DNA of 64,000 nt from Myxococcus sp. RHSTA-1-4 (GTDB taxonomy: Bacteria > Myxococcota > Myxococcia > Myxococcales > Myxococcaceae), in the NCBI RefSeq assembly GCF_020037125.1, contig NZ_JAIQDG010000008.1, positions 228,877-292,876 of the forward strand, read 5' to 3'. A program made the translations under genes and the position numbers. The notes under the pieces were generated by a model that did not search any database, was not told the DNA's origin, and saw only the letters and a list, made by a program, of their open reading frames with translations. How positions within the stretch are numbered: position 1 is the first letter of the stretch; each line of letters opens with the position of its first letter. Below, piece by piece: positions 43,707-52,220 of this stretch.

Positions 43707-44486
43707 ATGTCCGCCGATGTCCCTCCCAGCGCCCTGGCCCGCTGCGCCACCCACCCCGACGAGCTCGCGGGTGCGACGTGTCAGCGCTGCGGTGTCTTCG
43801 TCTGCGGCGCGTGCACGACATGGGTGATGGGCGCGCTGTACTGCCCCGCGTGCGCGGCCCGGCCGGAGGTGAACTACCTGGAGGCCTTCCGCCTCACGCT
43901 CTGGGGGAAGCGGGATTCCGGGGCATGGCTCGTGGCCGGCTGCACGCTCCTGGTCGCGCTGGCCGCGGTGGTGGAGCTCCTGGAGGGCCGGGTGCTCTCG
44001 TCCCTGGAGCTGCTGGCCACCACCGCCGTGGGGGTCTGCTTCTTCCTGGGCGCCCGGTGGGCCCGCATCGCGCTGCTCCTGGTGCCTGTCTACTGGGCGC
44101 TCCAGGGCGTGATTGGGCGAGGAGTTCACCTGGCCATCGGATTCGGTCTCCTCTTCCTCGGTGCGCTGCAGCTCTTCCTGGACACGCGCAACCGGCTCTT
44201 CTTCCGCGTGGACGTCTCCGAGCGAGCCCTGCGCCATCTCTGGGACCTCCGGGTCAACAACCCGCTGGCGCGGCAGGCCGTCTCATTTGGCGTCAGCGCG
44301 TTCTTCGTGCCGCTGTTCGCCCCCATCGCCATCGTCTGCGGCTTCATCGCGCTGCGCCGCGTGGACTTGAAGGCGCGGCCTCCCATCGGCCGGCGCGGCC
44401 AGGCCATCGCGGGCATCGTGCTGGGGCTGGGCGCCCTGGTGCTGTGGGCGCTGTTCGGCATCCCCTTCGTCATCGTGCGTGGGTGA
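43707..44486 (+). CDS. Membrane protein with N-terminal B-box-like zinc finger and DUF4190-like end
   Basis: A 259-aa protein. The first ~55 residues contain a double zinc-binding cluster (CATHPDELAGATCQRCG, VFVCGACTTWVMGALYCPACA), the B-box-like pattern frequent at the N-terminus of bacterial membrane proteins. Four to six hydrophobic helices follow (WLVAGCTLLVALAAVVELL; LLATTAVGVCFFLGARWARIALLLVPVYWAL). The C-terminus (FVPLFAPIAIVCGFIALRRVD, GQAIAGIVLGLGALVLWALFG) matches the DUF4190 double-helix pattern. Function is unknown. The ATG at 43707 places the start just ahead of the zinc finger. It is divergent from jetA. Confidence 0.8.
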   Translation: MSADVPPSALARCATHPDELAGATCQRCGVFVCGACTTWVMGALYCPACAARPEVNYLEAFRLTLWGKRDSGAWLVAGCTLLVALAAVVELLEGRVLSSLELLATTAVGVCFFLGARWARIALLLVPVYWALQGVIGRGVHLAIGFGLLFLGALQLFLDTRNRLFFRVDVSERALRHLWDLRVNNPLARQAVSFGVSAFFVPLFAPIAIVCGFIALRRVDLKARPPIGRRGQAIAGIVLGLGALVLWALFGIPFVIVRG

Positions 44487-44628
44487 GCTGCCACCCACCG
44501 TGTCGCGGCGGCTCCAGCAGGCGCGTAATTTCCAAAAATGAATATCCAGAGCAGGCTGCCGTCGTGAGGCGCGTCCATCACCACGACGGTGTGGAGCAGC
44601 TTCACCCATCCCGCAGGTCCATTCCGAT

Positions 44629-45417
44629 ATGACCCACAGCACTCTCTGGAAGCTCGCTGCTCTGTCGCTCTCCCTGTCCGCTCCGGCCGCCCTGGCCGAG
44701 GGTGGGGCCCTCCGCATGCAGGATGACCGCGGCTACGAAGACGACGCGCCGGCGGAGGCTGACCGCGGCTACGAGGAAGACGGGCGGGCGGCGAAGGACG
44801 GCGGCTTTGCCCTCGGTTTCCGCACCGGCTTTGGCATGCCCTTCGGCAAGTTCAGCGACACGGGGGACAGCGATAGCGGGAAGGTGAGCGACATGGTCAC
44901 GGGCGGCATCCCGCTGCAGGTCGACGCGGGGTACTTCATCAACTCCCGCCTCTACGTGGGCGCTTCCTTCCAGTACGGGCTGGGGTTCCTCTCCGAGGAC
45001 ATTGAGTGCCCGGATGAGGCGAGCTGCAGCGTGAGCCAGCTCCGCTTCGGCGTCAACGTGGCCTACCACTTCAACGCGACCGAGAAGATCGACCCCTGGC
45101 TGGGCCTGGGCATCGGTTATGAGTCCGTCGACCTGAGCATCTCCGCGTCCGAAGGGGATGCATCCGCCACCGCCAGCACCTCCATCCGCGGCTTCGAGTT
45201 CGCGTCCGTCCAGGGCGGGTTCGACTACCGCGTGAACAAGACGTTCTCCGTGGGCCCCTTCGTCACCTTCACCGCGGGGCAGTACTCGACCGTCAGCACC
45301 CGCATCGAGGCGGAGGGGGGCGGCCTCGACATCGATGAGGAGGAGTCGGAGGACATCGAGGAGAAGGCCTTCCACTCCTGGCTCTACGGCGGCGTGCGGA
45401 TGCAGCTCCGCTTCTAG
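44629..45417 (+). CDS. Outer-membrane beta-barrel protein
   Basis: A 262-aa protein with a signal peptide (WKLAALSLSLSAPAALAEGG). The first mature part has a repeat-like acidic stretch (RGYEDDAPAEADRGYEEDG). The rest alternates beta strands typical of an 8-stranded OmpA/OmpW-like barrel (GFALGFRTGFGMPFGKF; LQVDAGYFINSRLYVGASFQYGLGF; LRFGVNVAYHFN; WLGLGIGYESVDL; QGGFDYRVNKTFSVGPFVTFTAGQ) and ends in a C-terminal aromatic (MQLRF), the barrel insertion signal. A C-x5-C (IECPDEASCS) could form a loop disulphide. Function is unknown. It ends 68 bp before the FG-GAP/PhoD gene. Confidence 0.85.
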   Translation: MTHSTLWKLAALSLSLSAPAALAEGGALRMQDDRGYEDDAPAEADRGYEEDGRAAKDGGFALGFRTGFGMPFGKFSDTGDSDSGKVSDMVTGGIPLQVDAGYFINSRLYVGASFQYGLGFLSEDIECPDEASCSVSQLRFGVNVAYHFNATEKIDPWLGLGIGYESVDLSISASEGDASATASTSIRGFEFASVQGGFDYRVNKTFSVGPFVTFTAGQYSTVSTRIEAEGGGLDIDEEESEDIEEKAFHSWLYGGVRMQLRF

Positions 45418-45484
45418 TCCCGAGGGGAAGAATCCCGCCGGTCTCCGTTGAGAGAGGGCCACTCCCTCTTTCAACGGCCGGCTC

Positions 45485-48250
45485 ATGTACTCAACGACGA
45501 ATCTCCACCTCGGCGCCCCCCCGCGAGCTCTCTCGAGGGGCCGCGTGCTGGCGGCGGCGCTGCTGTCCCTGGGAGCCGGAGGAATCCTCTCCCCCGGTTC
45601 CGCCCTGGCGGGCATCGCCTGCCCGCCGCAAGCGCGCTACCAGCCGGCCCTGCTCATGCCGGCCACCGCTGGTGGCACCAACGTGGCGGGCGACAGGTTT
45701 GGAGGCGCCGTCGCGTGGGGAGACTTCAACCGCGACGGGTATCAGGACCTCGTTGTCGGCGCCCCCGAGGACGAGGTGGGCACGGTGCGCTCGGGGGCGG
45801 TGTTCATCTTCCCGGGCTCGTCCACGGGAGTGGGGACGGGCACCGTGTTGACGCAGTCCGCGGGCGGCGGGAGCAACGAGCCGGGAGACCGGTTCGGCTA
45901 CGCGCTGGCCACCGGCGACTTCAACAACGACGGCTATGACGACCTGGTGGTGGGCGCGCCCTTCGAGAACCGCGGGGCCACCGACGACGGCGTCATCTAC
46001 GTCTTCCACGGCTCGGCGACCGGGCTCCACGGGGGCACCTTCAAGGACCAGGAGGTCCTCGGCGGCGTCATGGAGTCGAGCGACCAGCTCGGCTACGCGC
46101 TGGCGGCGGGGGACTTCAACCACGACGGTTATGACGACGTGGCCGCCTCCGCTCCCAACGAGGACGGCTCGGGCGTGGTCTTCATCCTCCGAGGCTCCGG
46201 CGCCGGGCTCCAGGCGTGGTCCATCAAGAGTCAGAGCCATGGCGGTGGGAGCAACACGGCCGGGGACCGCTTCGGCCACGCGCTGGCGGCGGGGGACCAC
46301 AACGGCGACGGGTACGACGACCTCTTCATCGGCGTCCCCTACGAGGACATGGAGCAGGAGGGCATCACGGACAGCGGCGTGGTGTTCCTCTTCAGGGGGA
46401 GCGGCACCGGCCTCAACACGGGCGGCTGGTTCTCGCAGACCGAGGCCGGTGGAGGCGATGAGCCGGGGGACCACTTCGGCGCCGCGCTGGCGCTGGGTGA
46501 CTTCAACAAGGACGGCAAGGCCGACCTCGTGGTGGGCGCGCCCGACGAGGCTCCCGGCGGCTTCCCTCGTGGCGGCAGCATCTTCGTCTTTCCCGGCACG
46601 GCGGGCAGCCTCTCGGGGTACTGGCGCTCGCAGGAGAACAGCGGCGGAGACCCGGTCGAGTTGTCGGATGGCTTCGGCAGGGCCCTGGCGGCCGGAGACG
46701 TGGACGCGGATGGCTACGACGACCTGGTGGTGGGCGCTCCCAACGAGTCGCCCACGGGCGGCGTCAACTCCGGGGCCGTCTTCCTCTACGCGGGCACGCC
46801 GGCGAATCTGAAGACGGGCCGCCGTCTGACGCAGCAGGAGCTGGGGTCGGCCAACGAGCCGGGGGACGGCTTCGGCACCGCGCTCGCCATCGGGGACTCC
46901 AATGGCGACGGCAGGGGCGACGTGGCGGTGGGCGTGCCCGGCGAGGCGCCCTACTCCGACCCGGCGTCGGGCATGGTGGGCGTGTACCGGGGCCTCGTGC
47001 CGGGGCTGGCGCTGGGGCCGGTGCTGGCATCGGTGACGGACACCTCGGTGAAGGTCTGGGCCCGGGGCCATTCCGCGCGCACCTTCCGGGTCCAGTACAA
47101 GCCGGCGTCGAGCAACGTCTGGCTCACCAGCGCCGAGGCCCTCTTCGACGTGAACAAGGACTTCACCGCCGTGGTGACGCTCACCGGGCTCGCGGCGAAC
47201 ACGGCCTATGACTACCGGCCGGTGGTGGACTGCGACGCGGATTCCCAGTCGCAGGCCACGGTGGGGACGCTGAGGACGCCGGGCACGGCGGGCACGTTCC
47301 GCTTCGCCTTCGGCGCGGACGTGTCCGCCGGATGGATTTACGAGCCGAACCCGGCGAAGAGCGCCCAGGTCGAGATATTCGACAGGGTTTCGGAGAAGAA
47401 CCCCGACTTCATGCTGCTCATCGGCGACCTGATGTACGCGGACGCGGGCGAGGACGCCACGACGTACGAGCAGTTCCTGGCCAGGTACCGCCAGAACTGG
47501 GCCCAGGCCTCCTTCCGCTCGCTGCTGCGGCAGAGCCCGATGTTCATGATGTGGGACGACCACGAAATCCTGAACGACTGGGACAATGGCAAGACGGGCA
47601 GGTACGTCCCGGCGCGCGCCGCGTATGACGTCTACGTCGCCAGCCAGACGCCGGCGCCGAGGACGGCCGGCGAGCTGTACTACTCGTTCCGGGTGGGGCA
47701 GGCGGACTTCTACGTGCTCGACACGCGCAGCTTCCGGACCCAGAACACGCCCACCAATGACGTGGGCGAGACGATGCTGGGGGCGGCGCAGAAGGCGGAC
47801 CTGAAGGCCTGGCTCTCCGCCTCCACGGCGAAGTTCAAGTTCCTGGTGTCCTCCGTCCCGTGGAACGACTTCGCCGTGACGAACAGCGATGCCTGGGAGG
47901 GCTTCAAGGCCGAGCGCGCGGAGATCTTCAACCACATCAAGAACAACAACATCCGGGGGGTGGTGCTGCTGTCGGGAGACCAGCACTGGTCGGGCGTGTT
48001 CAAGCTGAGCGCCATCGCGCCGTACAACCTCTACGAGTTCATGCCGACCCCGGTGGCCACGTCCCACCTCGATGCGTCCACCTCGGAGGACCCGCAGGTG
48101 CTCTTCCGGCACGACGCGACGCCCGTGTACGCCGTGTTCGACGTGAACACCACCGTGAGCCCGGCCACGCTGACGGTGCGCTACTACGACGTCAACAACG
48201 CGGTGGTCTACGGCCCGATGACCCTCACCGAGAACAGCATCTCCCCCTGA
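45485..48250 (+). CDS. Secreted FG-GAP beta-propeller fused to PhoD-type phosphatase
   Basis: A 921-aa protein with a signal peptide (RVLAAALLSLGAGGILSPGSALAG). About residues 60-505 hold seven FG-GAP repeats, each with the pattern xGDxFGxALAxGDxNxDGYDDLVVGAPxE and a FxFxGS strand. Seven repeats are enough for a closed, calcium-binding integrin-like propeller. A fibronectin-like PhoD N-domain follows (ASVTDTSVKVWARGHSARTF). The C-terminal PhoD-type metallophosphatase (about 600-890) has GADVSAG, MLLIGDLMYADAG, MMWDDHEILNDWD, FLVSSVPWNDF and VVLLSGDQHWSG. It probably acts outside the cell as an alkaline phosphatase or phosphodiesterase with an adhesive propeller. The combination is unusual. 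The ATG at 45485 is used. Confidence 0.9.
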   Translation: MYSTTNLHLGAPPRALSRGRVLAAALLSLGAGGILSPGSALAGIACPPQARYQPALLMPATAGGTNVAGDRFGGAVAWGDFNRDGYQDLVVGAPEDEVGTVRSGAVFIFPGSSTGVGTGTVLTQSAGGGSNEPGDRFGYALATGDFNNDGYDDLVVGAPFENRGATDDGVIYVFHGSATGLHGGTFKDQEVLGGVMESSDQLGYALAAGDFNHDGYDDVAASAPNEDGSGVVFILRGSGAGLQAWSIKSQSHGGGSNTAGDRFGHALAAGDHNGDGYDDLFIGVPYEDMEQEGITDSGVVFLFRGSGTGLNTGGWFSQTEAGGGDEPGDHFGAALALGDFNKDGKADLVVGAPDEAPGGFPRGGSIFVFPGTAGSLSGYWRSQENSGGDPVELSDGFGRALAAGDVDADGYDDLVVGAPNESPTGGVNSGAVFLYAGTPANLKTGRRLTQQELGSANEPGDGFGTALAIGDSNGDGRGDVAVGVPGEAPYSDPASGMVGVYRGLVPGLALGPVLASVTDTSVKVWARGHSARTFRVQYKPASSNVWLTSAEALFDVNKDFTAVVTLTGLAANTAYDYRPVVDCDADSQSQATVGTLRTPGTAGTFRFAFGADVSAGWIYEPNPAKSAQVEIFDRVSEKNPDFMLLIGDLMYADAGEDATTYEQFLARYRQNWAQASFRSLLRQSPMFMMWDDHEILNDWDNGKTGRYVPARAAYDVYVASQTPAPRTAGELYYSFRVGQADFYVLDTRSFRTQNTPTNDVGETMLGAAQKADLKAWLSASTAKFKFLVSSVPWNDFAVTNSDAWEGFKAERAEIFNHIKNNNIRGVVLLSGDQHWSGVFKLSAIAPYNLYEFMPTPVATSHLDASTSEDPQVLFRHDATPVYAVFDVNTTVSPATLTVRYYDVNNAVVYGPMTLTENSISP

Positions 48251-48282
48251 GCAGCCTCGTCAGGAGTCAGGACGAAGAAGAA

Positions 48283-48319
48283 GGGCATGGCCACCGCTCG
48301 GACGCGGGTGGCCATGCCC
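48283..48319 (+). terminator. Terminator after the PhoD fusion gene
   Basis: GGGCATGGCCACC (48283-48295) pairs perfectly with GGTGGCCATGCCC (48307-48319) over 13 bp with an 11-nt loop, 33 bp after the stop. There is no T-tract, but the stem strength and position fit a terminator. Confidence 0.75.
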
Positions 48320-48486
48320 CTGGGACAGCGGATGCTCGCGAGGGTGGCTGGCGCTCCGGGTGGGAGGACGCATACCGGGTGGCGCCTGGCTGCTCGGCAG
48401 GGAGGGGCTGACGGTCGCCAGACGGGCGTGTGTCGGCGCGGGGCCCGCCGGCGCTATCCTCCGTGTGAACCACCGGAGGTGCTCCC

Positions 48487-49005
48487 ATGTCCCGAATCCG
48501 AGCCGCCATGCTCGCGCTGGCGCTTCTGGGTGCACCGGCCCTCGCCGCGTCGCCGAAGGGTGAGGACCGGCGCGTCACCGTGGACGTCGTCCGCGCGGAC
48601 ATCCACGACGTGCTGAGGATGCTCGCGGACATGCGGCGGCTGAACCTCGTGGTGGATGAAGAGGTGAAGGGCACGGTGACGCTGCGCCTGCGCAACGTGC
48701 CCTGGCGGCAGGCGCTGGAGACGGTGCTCGCCTCGCAGGGCCTGGGCCGTGAGCAGCAGGGCGAGGTCATGCGGGTGGCGCCGCTGCGCAAGCTCAAGGA
48801 CGAGGCGGACCTGCGCGTGAAGCTGAAGCAGGCGCGCGAGCAGGAGGCCCCGCTGCGCACGTACTTCGTGCCGGTCAACTACGCGCGCGCGGCGGACCTG
48901 GTGCCGCATGTGCAGGCCCAGCTCTCCCCGCGCGGCCGCGTGAGCGTGGACGCTCGCACCAACACGCTCATCATCACGGACGTGGAGCCGGTCGCCCTGC
49001 CCTGA
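48487..49005 (+). CDS. Stand-alone secretin N-domain (STN/N0 plus N1) protein
   Basis: A 172-aa exported protein (signal MSRIRAAMLALALLGAPALA). Residues of about 29-75 form a STN/N0 domain (VDVVRADIHDVLRMLADMRRLNLVVDEEVKGTVTLRLRNVPW), and 76-100 a helical link (RQALETVLASQGLGREQQG). Residues of about 122-167 form an N1-like domain (LRTYFVPVNYARAADLVPHVQAQLSPRGRVSVDARTNTLIITDV). This is the front of a PilQ-type secretin, but the frame ends here and the downstream sequence shows no pore domain. It may be a periplasmic accessory that interacts with a type IV pilus or type II secretin, or a decayed secretin. No remnant of the pore is visible, which favours a free-standing protein. Confidence 0.8.
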   Translation: MSRIRAAMLALALLGAPALAASPKGEDRRVTVDVVRADIHDVLRMLADMRRLNLVVDEEVKGTVTLRLRNVPWRQALETVLASQGLGREQQGEVMRVAPLRKLKDEADLRVKLKQAREQEAPLRTYFVPVNYARAADLVPHVQAQLSPRGRVSVDARTNTLIITDVEPVALP

Positions 49006-49181
49006 GCGCGCCTCCCCTCCTCTCGCCGGGACGAAAGTCCGCTACCCCGCCGCGGAGAAGGCGCGCCCACGGCTCGCCCTCTGGCTCGTTACCCCGGCGC
49101 GCAGGGGTGGCGCGGTGCCCGCGGCCCGCGCGGTGCCCACGCTCACGAGTGGACCCGAGAGAGAAATGAGGGAGGTCGATC

Positions 49182-49664
49182 ATGGCCAATGAGCGCGAGG
49201 CACAGGAGCAGGCGGGTGAGCGGAAGGGTGCCAGCCCGGAGGTGCGCGCGCAGCGGAGCGAGTCCCGTGCGTCGCAGACCTACACATTCTTCCTGAGAGA
49301 CCTGGAGGCGAAGACAGGTGTCGGCCGCGAGCGCGCGGAGCAGATAGCGCAGTCCGTGCTGTGCGCGCTGGAGCAGCGCTTGATGGATACGGAGGCGAAG
49401 CACCTGGAAGCCCAGCTCCCGCGCAAGGTGCTCGACCTGCTGCAGCGGTGCCCGCGCCATGAGGGGGCGGCCGTACGCAAGCTCCATCTGGAGCAGTTCC
49501 TCGCGATGGTGTCCGAGGACCTCGACATCACGCCGAACGAGGCCGAGCGGTTCTGCCGCGCCGTCTTCGCCACGGTGCGTGAGCACATCTCCGAGGGAGA
49601 GACCGAGGACGTCATCGGCCAGCTCCCCAACGACCTGCGCGCGCTGTGGGCACGCGAGGCCTGA
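49182..49664 (+). CDS. DUF2267 protein
   Basis: A 160-aa cytoplasmic protein. Two repeated helical halves fit DUF2267: YTFFLRDLEAKTGVGRERAEQIAQSVLCALEQRLMDTEAKHLEAQLPRKVLDLL and LHLEQFLAMVSEDLDITPNEAERFCRAVFATVREHISEGETEDVIGQLPNDLRALW. The family is seen in stress-related operons, and its biochemical role is unknown. A charged, low-complexity N-terminus of about 30 residues precedes it. The gene is 54 bp upstream of the CBS-domain gene and probably co-transcribed with it. Confidence 0.85.
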   Translation: MANEREAQEQAGERKGASPEVRAQRSESRASQTYTFFLRDLEAKTGVGRERAEQIAQSVLCALEQRLMDTEAKHLEAQLPRKVLDLLQRCPRHEGAAVRKLHLEQFLAMVSEDLDITPNEAERFCRAVFATVREHISEGETEDVIGQLPNDLRALWAREA

Positions 49665-49718
49665 GTCCCCCGGCCACCGAAGCCAGCAGCCGAGCCAACC
49701 GAAGGAAGGAGCCGCGAC

Positions 49719-50153
49719 ATGAAGAAGGTCATCGAAGTGATGACGAAGGACGTGGAGACCATCAGCCCCAACGACTCGCTGAAGGATGCCGCCGAGAAGA
49801 TGCGGGCACTGAACGTGGGCCCGCTGCCGGTGTGTGATGGCGACAGGCTGAAGGGCATCATCACCGACCGCGACATCGTGGTGCGGGCGATATCCAAGGG
49901 CCTGGACCCGAACAACACCCGCGTATCCCAGGCGATGACGGACGACATCGACTACGTCTACGAGAACGACGACATCGAGAAGGTCGAGCTGATGATGAAG
50001 GAGAACCAGATTCGCCGCGTCCTGGTGGTCAATCAGGACAAGAAGCTGGTGGGCATCATCTCGCTGGGCGACCTCGCCGAGGCGCTGGGCACGAAGGAGG
50101 CCGGCAGCACGCTGGAGTCCATCTCCGAGCCGTCACACCCCTCCACCCACTGA
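49719..50153 (+). CDS. CBS-domain pair protein
   Basis: A 144-aa protein with two CBS repeats: VIEVMTKDVETISPNDSLKDAAEKMRALNVGPLPVCDGDRLKGIITDRDIVVRAI and VSQAMTDDIDYVYENDDIEKVELMMKENQIRRVLVVNQDKKLVGIISLGDLAEAL. Stand-alone CBS pairs of this size bind adenosine nucleotides and act as energy or redox sensors. AAGGAAGGAGCC provides the ribosome binding site. It follows the DUF2267 gene; both face the HEAT protein, from which they are separated by a convergent hairpin (50183-50213). Confidence 0.92.
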   Translation: MKKVIEVMTKDVETISPNDSLKDAAEKMRALNVGPLPVCDGDRLKGIITDRDIVVRAISKGLDPNNTRVSQAMTDDIDYVYENDDIEKVELMMKENQIRRVLVVNQDKKLVGIISLGDLAEALGTKEAGSTLESISEPSHPSTH

Positions 50154-50182
50154 CGCCGGCGCCAGACGCGTGAAGCAGACAG

Positions 50183-50213
50183 GGCCCGGGTCCGCGGAGA
50201 GGAGACCCGGGCC
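50183..50213. terminator. Terminator between convergent genes
   Basis: GGCCCGGGTC (50183-50192) pairs with GACCCGGGCC (50204-50213) across 11 nt, in the 65-bp gap between the CBS gene and the HEAT protein gene. Confidence 0.7.
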
Positions 50214-50218
50214 TCGCC

Positions 50219-52102
50219 CTACCCCGCCAGCAGCGAGGACGCCAGGCGCCGCACCTTCTCGGACGCGTCGTTGTCGGCCACGTCGCGCAGCAGCGCCACG
50301 GCCAGCTCGTCCACGGACTTCAGGCCGCCGAGCATCCGCACCACCTCGAGGCGCACCTGGTCGCTCTGCTCCGCGCGCAGCACCGTCGCGACCGCCCGCA
50401 TGTGCGGGCCCGCCACGCGCTGGGAAATCACGGTCACCGCCCGGGCCCGGACGCGGGGGCTCGGGTCACCCTGCATCACCTGGTCCAGCAGCGCATCCAC
50501 CTCCGCGCCCGGAATCCCGCCGAGCGCCGTCGTGGCCGCCCCTCGCACCGAGGGCTCCGGATGCAGGAGCGCGGACCTCACGTAGACGAGCCCTCTCGGC
50601 GAGCCGGCGTTGGTCAGCGTCCGCAGGCACACCCCCGTGTCCATCGTTCGCGCCTGGCAACGCCTGAGTACCGCGTCCAGCAGCGACTGGCTGCGTCCCG
50701 GCTCCAGGAGCTCCAGCTCCTTCAACACGGCGCCCACCGCCAGCGCCGCCGTGTTCCTCACGTTCGTGTTCCGGGTGCCGTCCACCGTCCGGCCCAGCGC
50801 CTCGGCCAGCTCCGCGGTGGGCCGCTCCACCCGGCCCGCCACCGTCGCGGCGTGTGCCAGCGTCTCCGGCCTCACCCGTGTCTCCTCCAGCACCGACGCC
50901 AGTGCTCGCAGTGACTCCGGAGTGCCCGCGCTCCCCAGCGCCTCCACCACCTGCTCCGCCAGCGCCGGACTCACTTCACCCTTCCGCACCCTCTGCGCCG
51001 CGCGGTCCGCCTCCGCGGGCTCCAGCCGGAACAGCGCCGCCAGCCGCGCTTTCGCCTCGTCCCGCGCCTTCGGCGCCGTCTTCCAGGACAGCAGCTTCAG
51101 CAGCTCGGCGGGCTTCGCGCTCCCCACGAGCTGCCGGTCCGTCGAGGACGCATCCGCCCCGGCCGGCTCCCGCGCCGACAGCCGCTCCGCCCTCAGCGTT
51201 GCTCGCGCCGTCTGGAAGTCGTTCAGTGACACGGATTGGCGGTCCACTCCGACGCTCGTCAAGGCCACCCGCGTCTCCGCGCGCACGGGCGGCAGTCCGG
51301 TTCCGCCTCCTCCGCTCTCCACCACGTCCGAGCCCGCTGCTTCCTTCACGTGCCCGTCCTCGAAGAGCGTGACGGCGAGGTAGCCGTGCAGGCGGGGAGT
51401 CACGTTCGAGGACGCGACGCGCAGGTAGCGCCGCTTCGTCTTCATGTACGTGTTCACGCTGCCGCCCGCGCGGTACTCCGACTCGAAGTCGCCGGTGGTG
51501 TCCGTCTCCTCGGTGCTCCACTGCGTGCCGTGCTCCGCCACGAACTGGGTGGAGGCCAGCAACGAGCGGACGAAGCGCCGCGCCGTCGCGTCCTGCGCCG
51601 GGTCGAAGTGCACCGCCACCACCCGGCCCCGGGAGTCCTGCGCTACGTACACCGGCCGCTCGAACATGGCCTGGAGCCCCTGCCGGGCGGCGGCGCTCAG
51701 CACCGGCTTCTCGCCCGTTTCAACCTCCAGCCGCGTGGGGACCACCTGTCCGAGGAAGAGGTGCTGTCCGCCCTCGGCTCCCAGGTACGTGAGGCCCAGC
51801 TCGCCGCTCCAGCCCGTGTGGAGGAGCGCGCGCTCCTGCTCCGAGTCCTCCGCGGTCCGGGTGTCCAGGTCGAAGGTGTAGCGGTAGCGCCGGCCCGGCG
51901 TGAGCACCCGCCCCACCCCCTTCACTCCCTGGCGGATGGCCGGGGCTGGAGGCTCCTGGACCTGTGTGGAAGGGGGCTCCGTCGCCACGACGTCTGGAGT
52001 CGGGGGAGGCACGGCCTCACGCGTCCAGGGACCCGCAAGCCACACGCCCACCCCGGCCAGGATGGCGAGCAGCAACAGCAGGCTTTTCAGGCGAGGGGGC
52101 AC
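50219..52102 (-). CDS. Membrane-anchored or exported HEAT-repeat protein with beta-rich N-half
   Basis: A 627-aa protein. The N-terminal hydrophobic segment (LKSLLLLLAILAGVGVWLAG) is a signal anchor or signal peptide. Residues of about 60-280 are beta-rich (GRRYRYTFDLDTRTAEDSE; GWSGELGLTYLGAEGGQHLFLGQVV; YLRVASSNVTPRLHGYLAVTLFEDG). Residues of about 330-627 are HEAT-like helical repeats (ELLKLLSWKT; ASVLEETRVRPETLAHAATVAG; VRSALLHPEPSVRGAATTALGGIPG; RVRARAVTVISQRVAG). The order of a beta-barrel-like domain followed by a helical solenoid recalls the vitellogenin-N/lipid-transfer fold, but I cannot confirm that. The GTG start at 52100-52102 opens the signal segment. It is downstream of dnaA on the same strand. 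Confidence 0.75.
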   Translation of the reverse strand: MPPRLKSLLLLLAILAGVGVWLAGPWTREAVPPPTPDVVATEPPSTQVQEPPAPAIRQGVKGVGRVLTPGRRYRYTFDLDTRTAEDSEQERALLHTGWSGELGLTYLGAEGGQHLFLGQVVPTRLEVETGEKPVLSAAARQGLQAMFERPVYVAQDSRGRVVAVHFDPAQDATARRFVRSLLASTQFVAEHGTQWSTEETDTTGDFESEYRAGGSVNTYMKTKRRYLRVASSNVTPRLHGYLAVTLFEDGHVKEAAGSDVVESGGGGTGLPPVRAETRVALTSVGVDRQSVSLNDFQTARATLRAERLSAREPAGADASSTDRQLVGSAKPAELLKLLSWKTAPKARDEAKARLAALFRLEPAEADRAAQRVRKGEVSPALAEQVVEALGSAGTPESLRALASVLEETRVRPETLAHAATVAGRVERPTAELAEALGRTVDGTRNTNVRNTAALAVGAVLKELELLEPGRSQSLLDAVLRRCQARTMDTGVCLRTLTNAGSPRGLVYVRSALLHPEPSVRGAATTALGGIPGAEVDALLDQVMQGDPSPRVRARAVTVISQRVAGPHMRAVATVLRAEQSDQVRLEVVRMLGGLKSVDELAVALLRDVADNDASEKVRRLASSLLAG

Positions 52103-52220
52103 GACACCCTGAATACGAGTGCTCGGCTCATTCCTGGTCGTCCTTGACCCACTGCGGGGTGACGGAATGAGTAGGGCGCACCGGTTCCAGGGTGCGACTT
52201 TGTGCGTCAGACCCGGTGCG

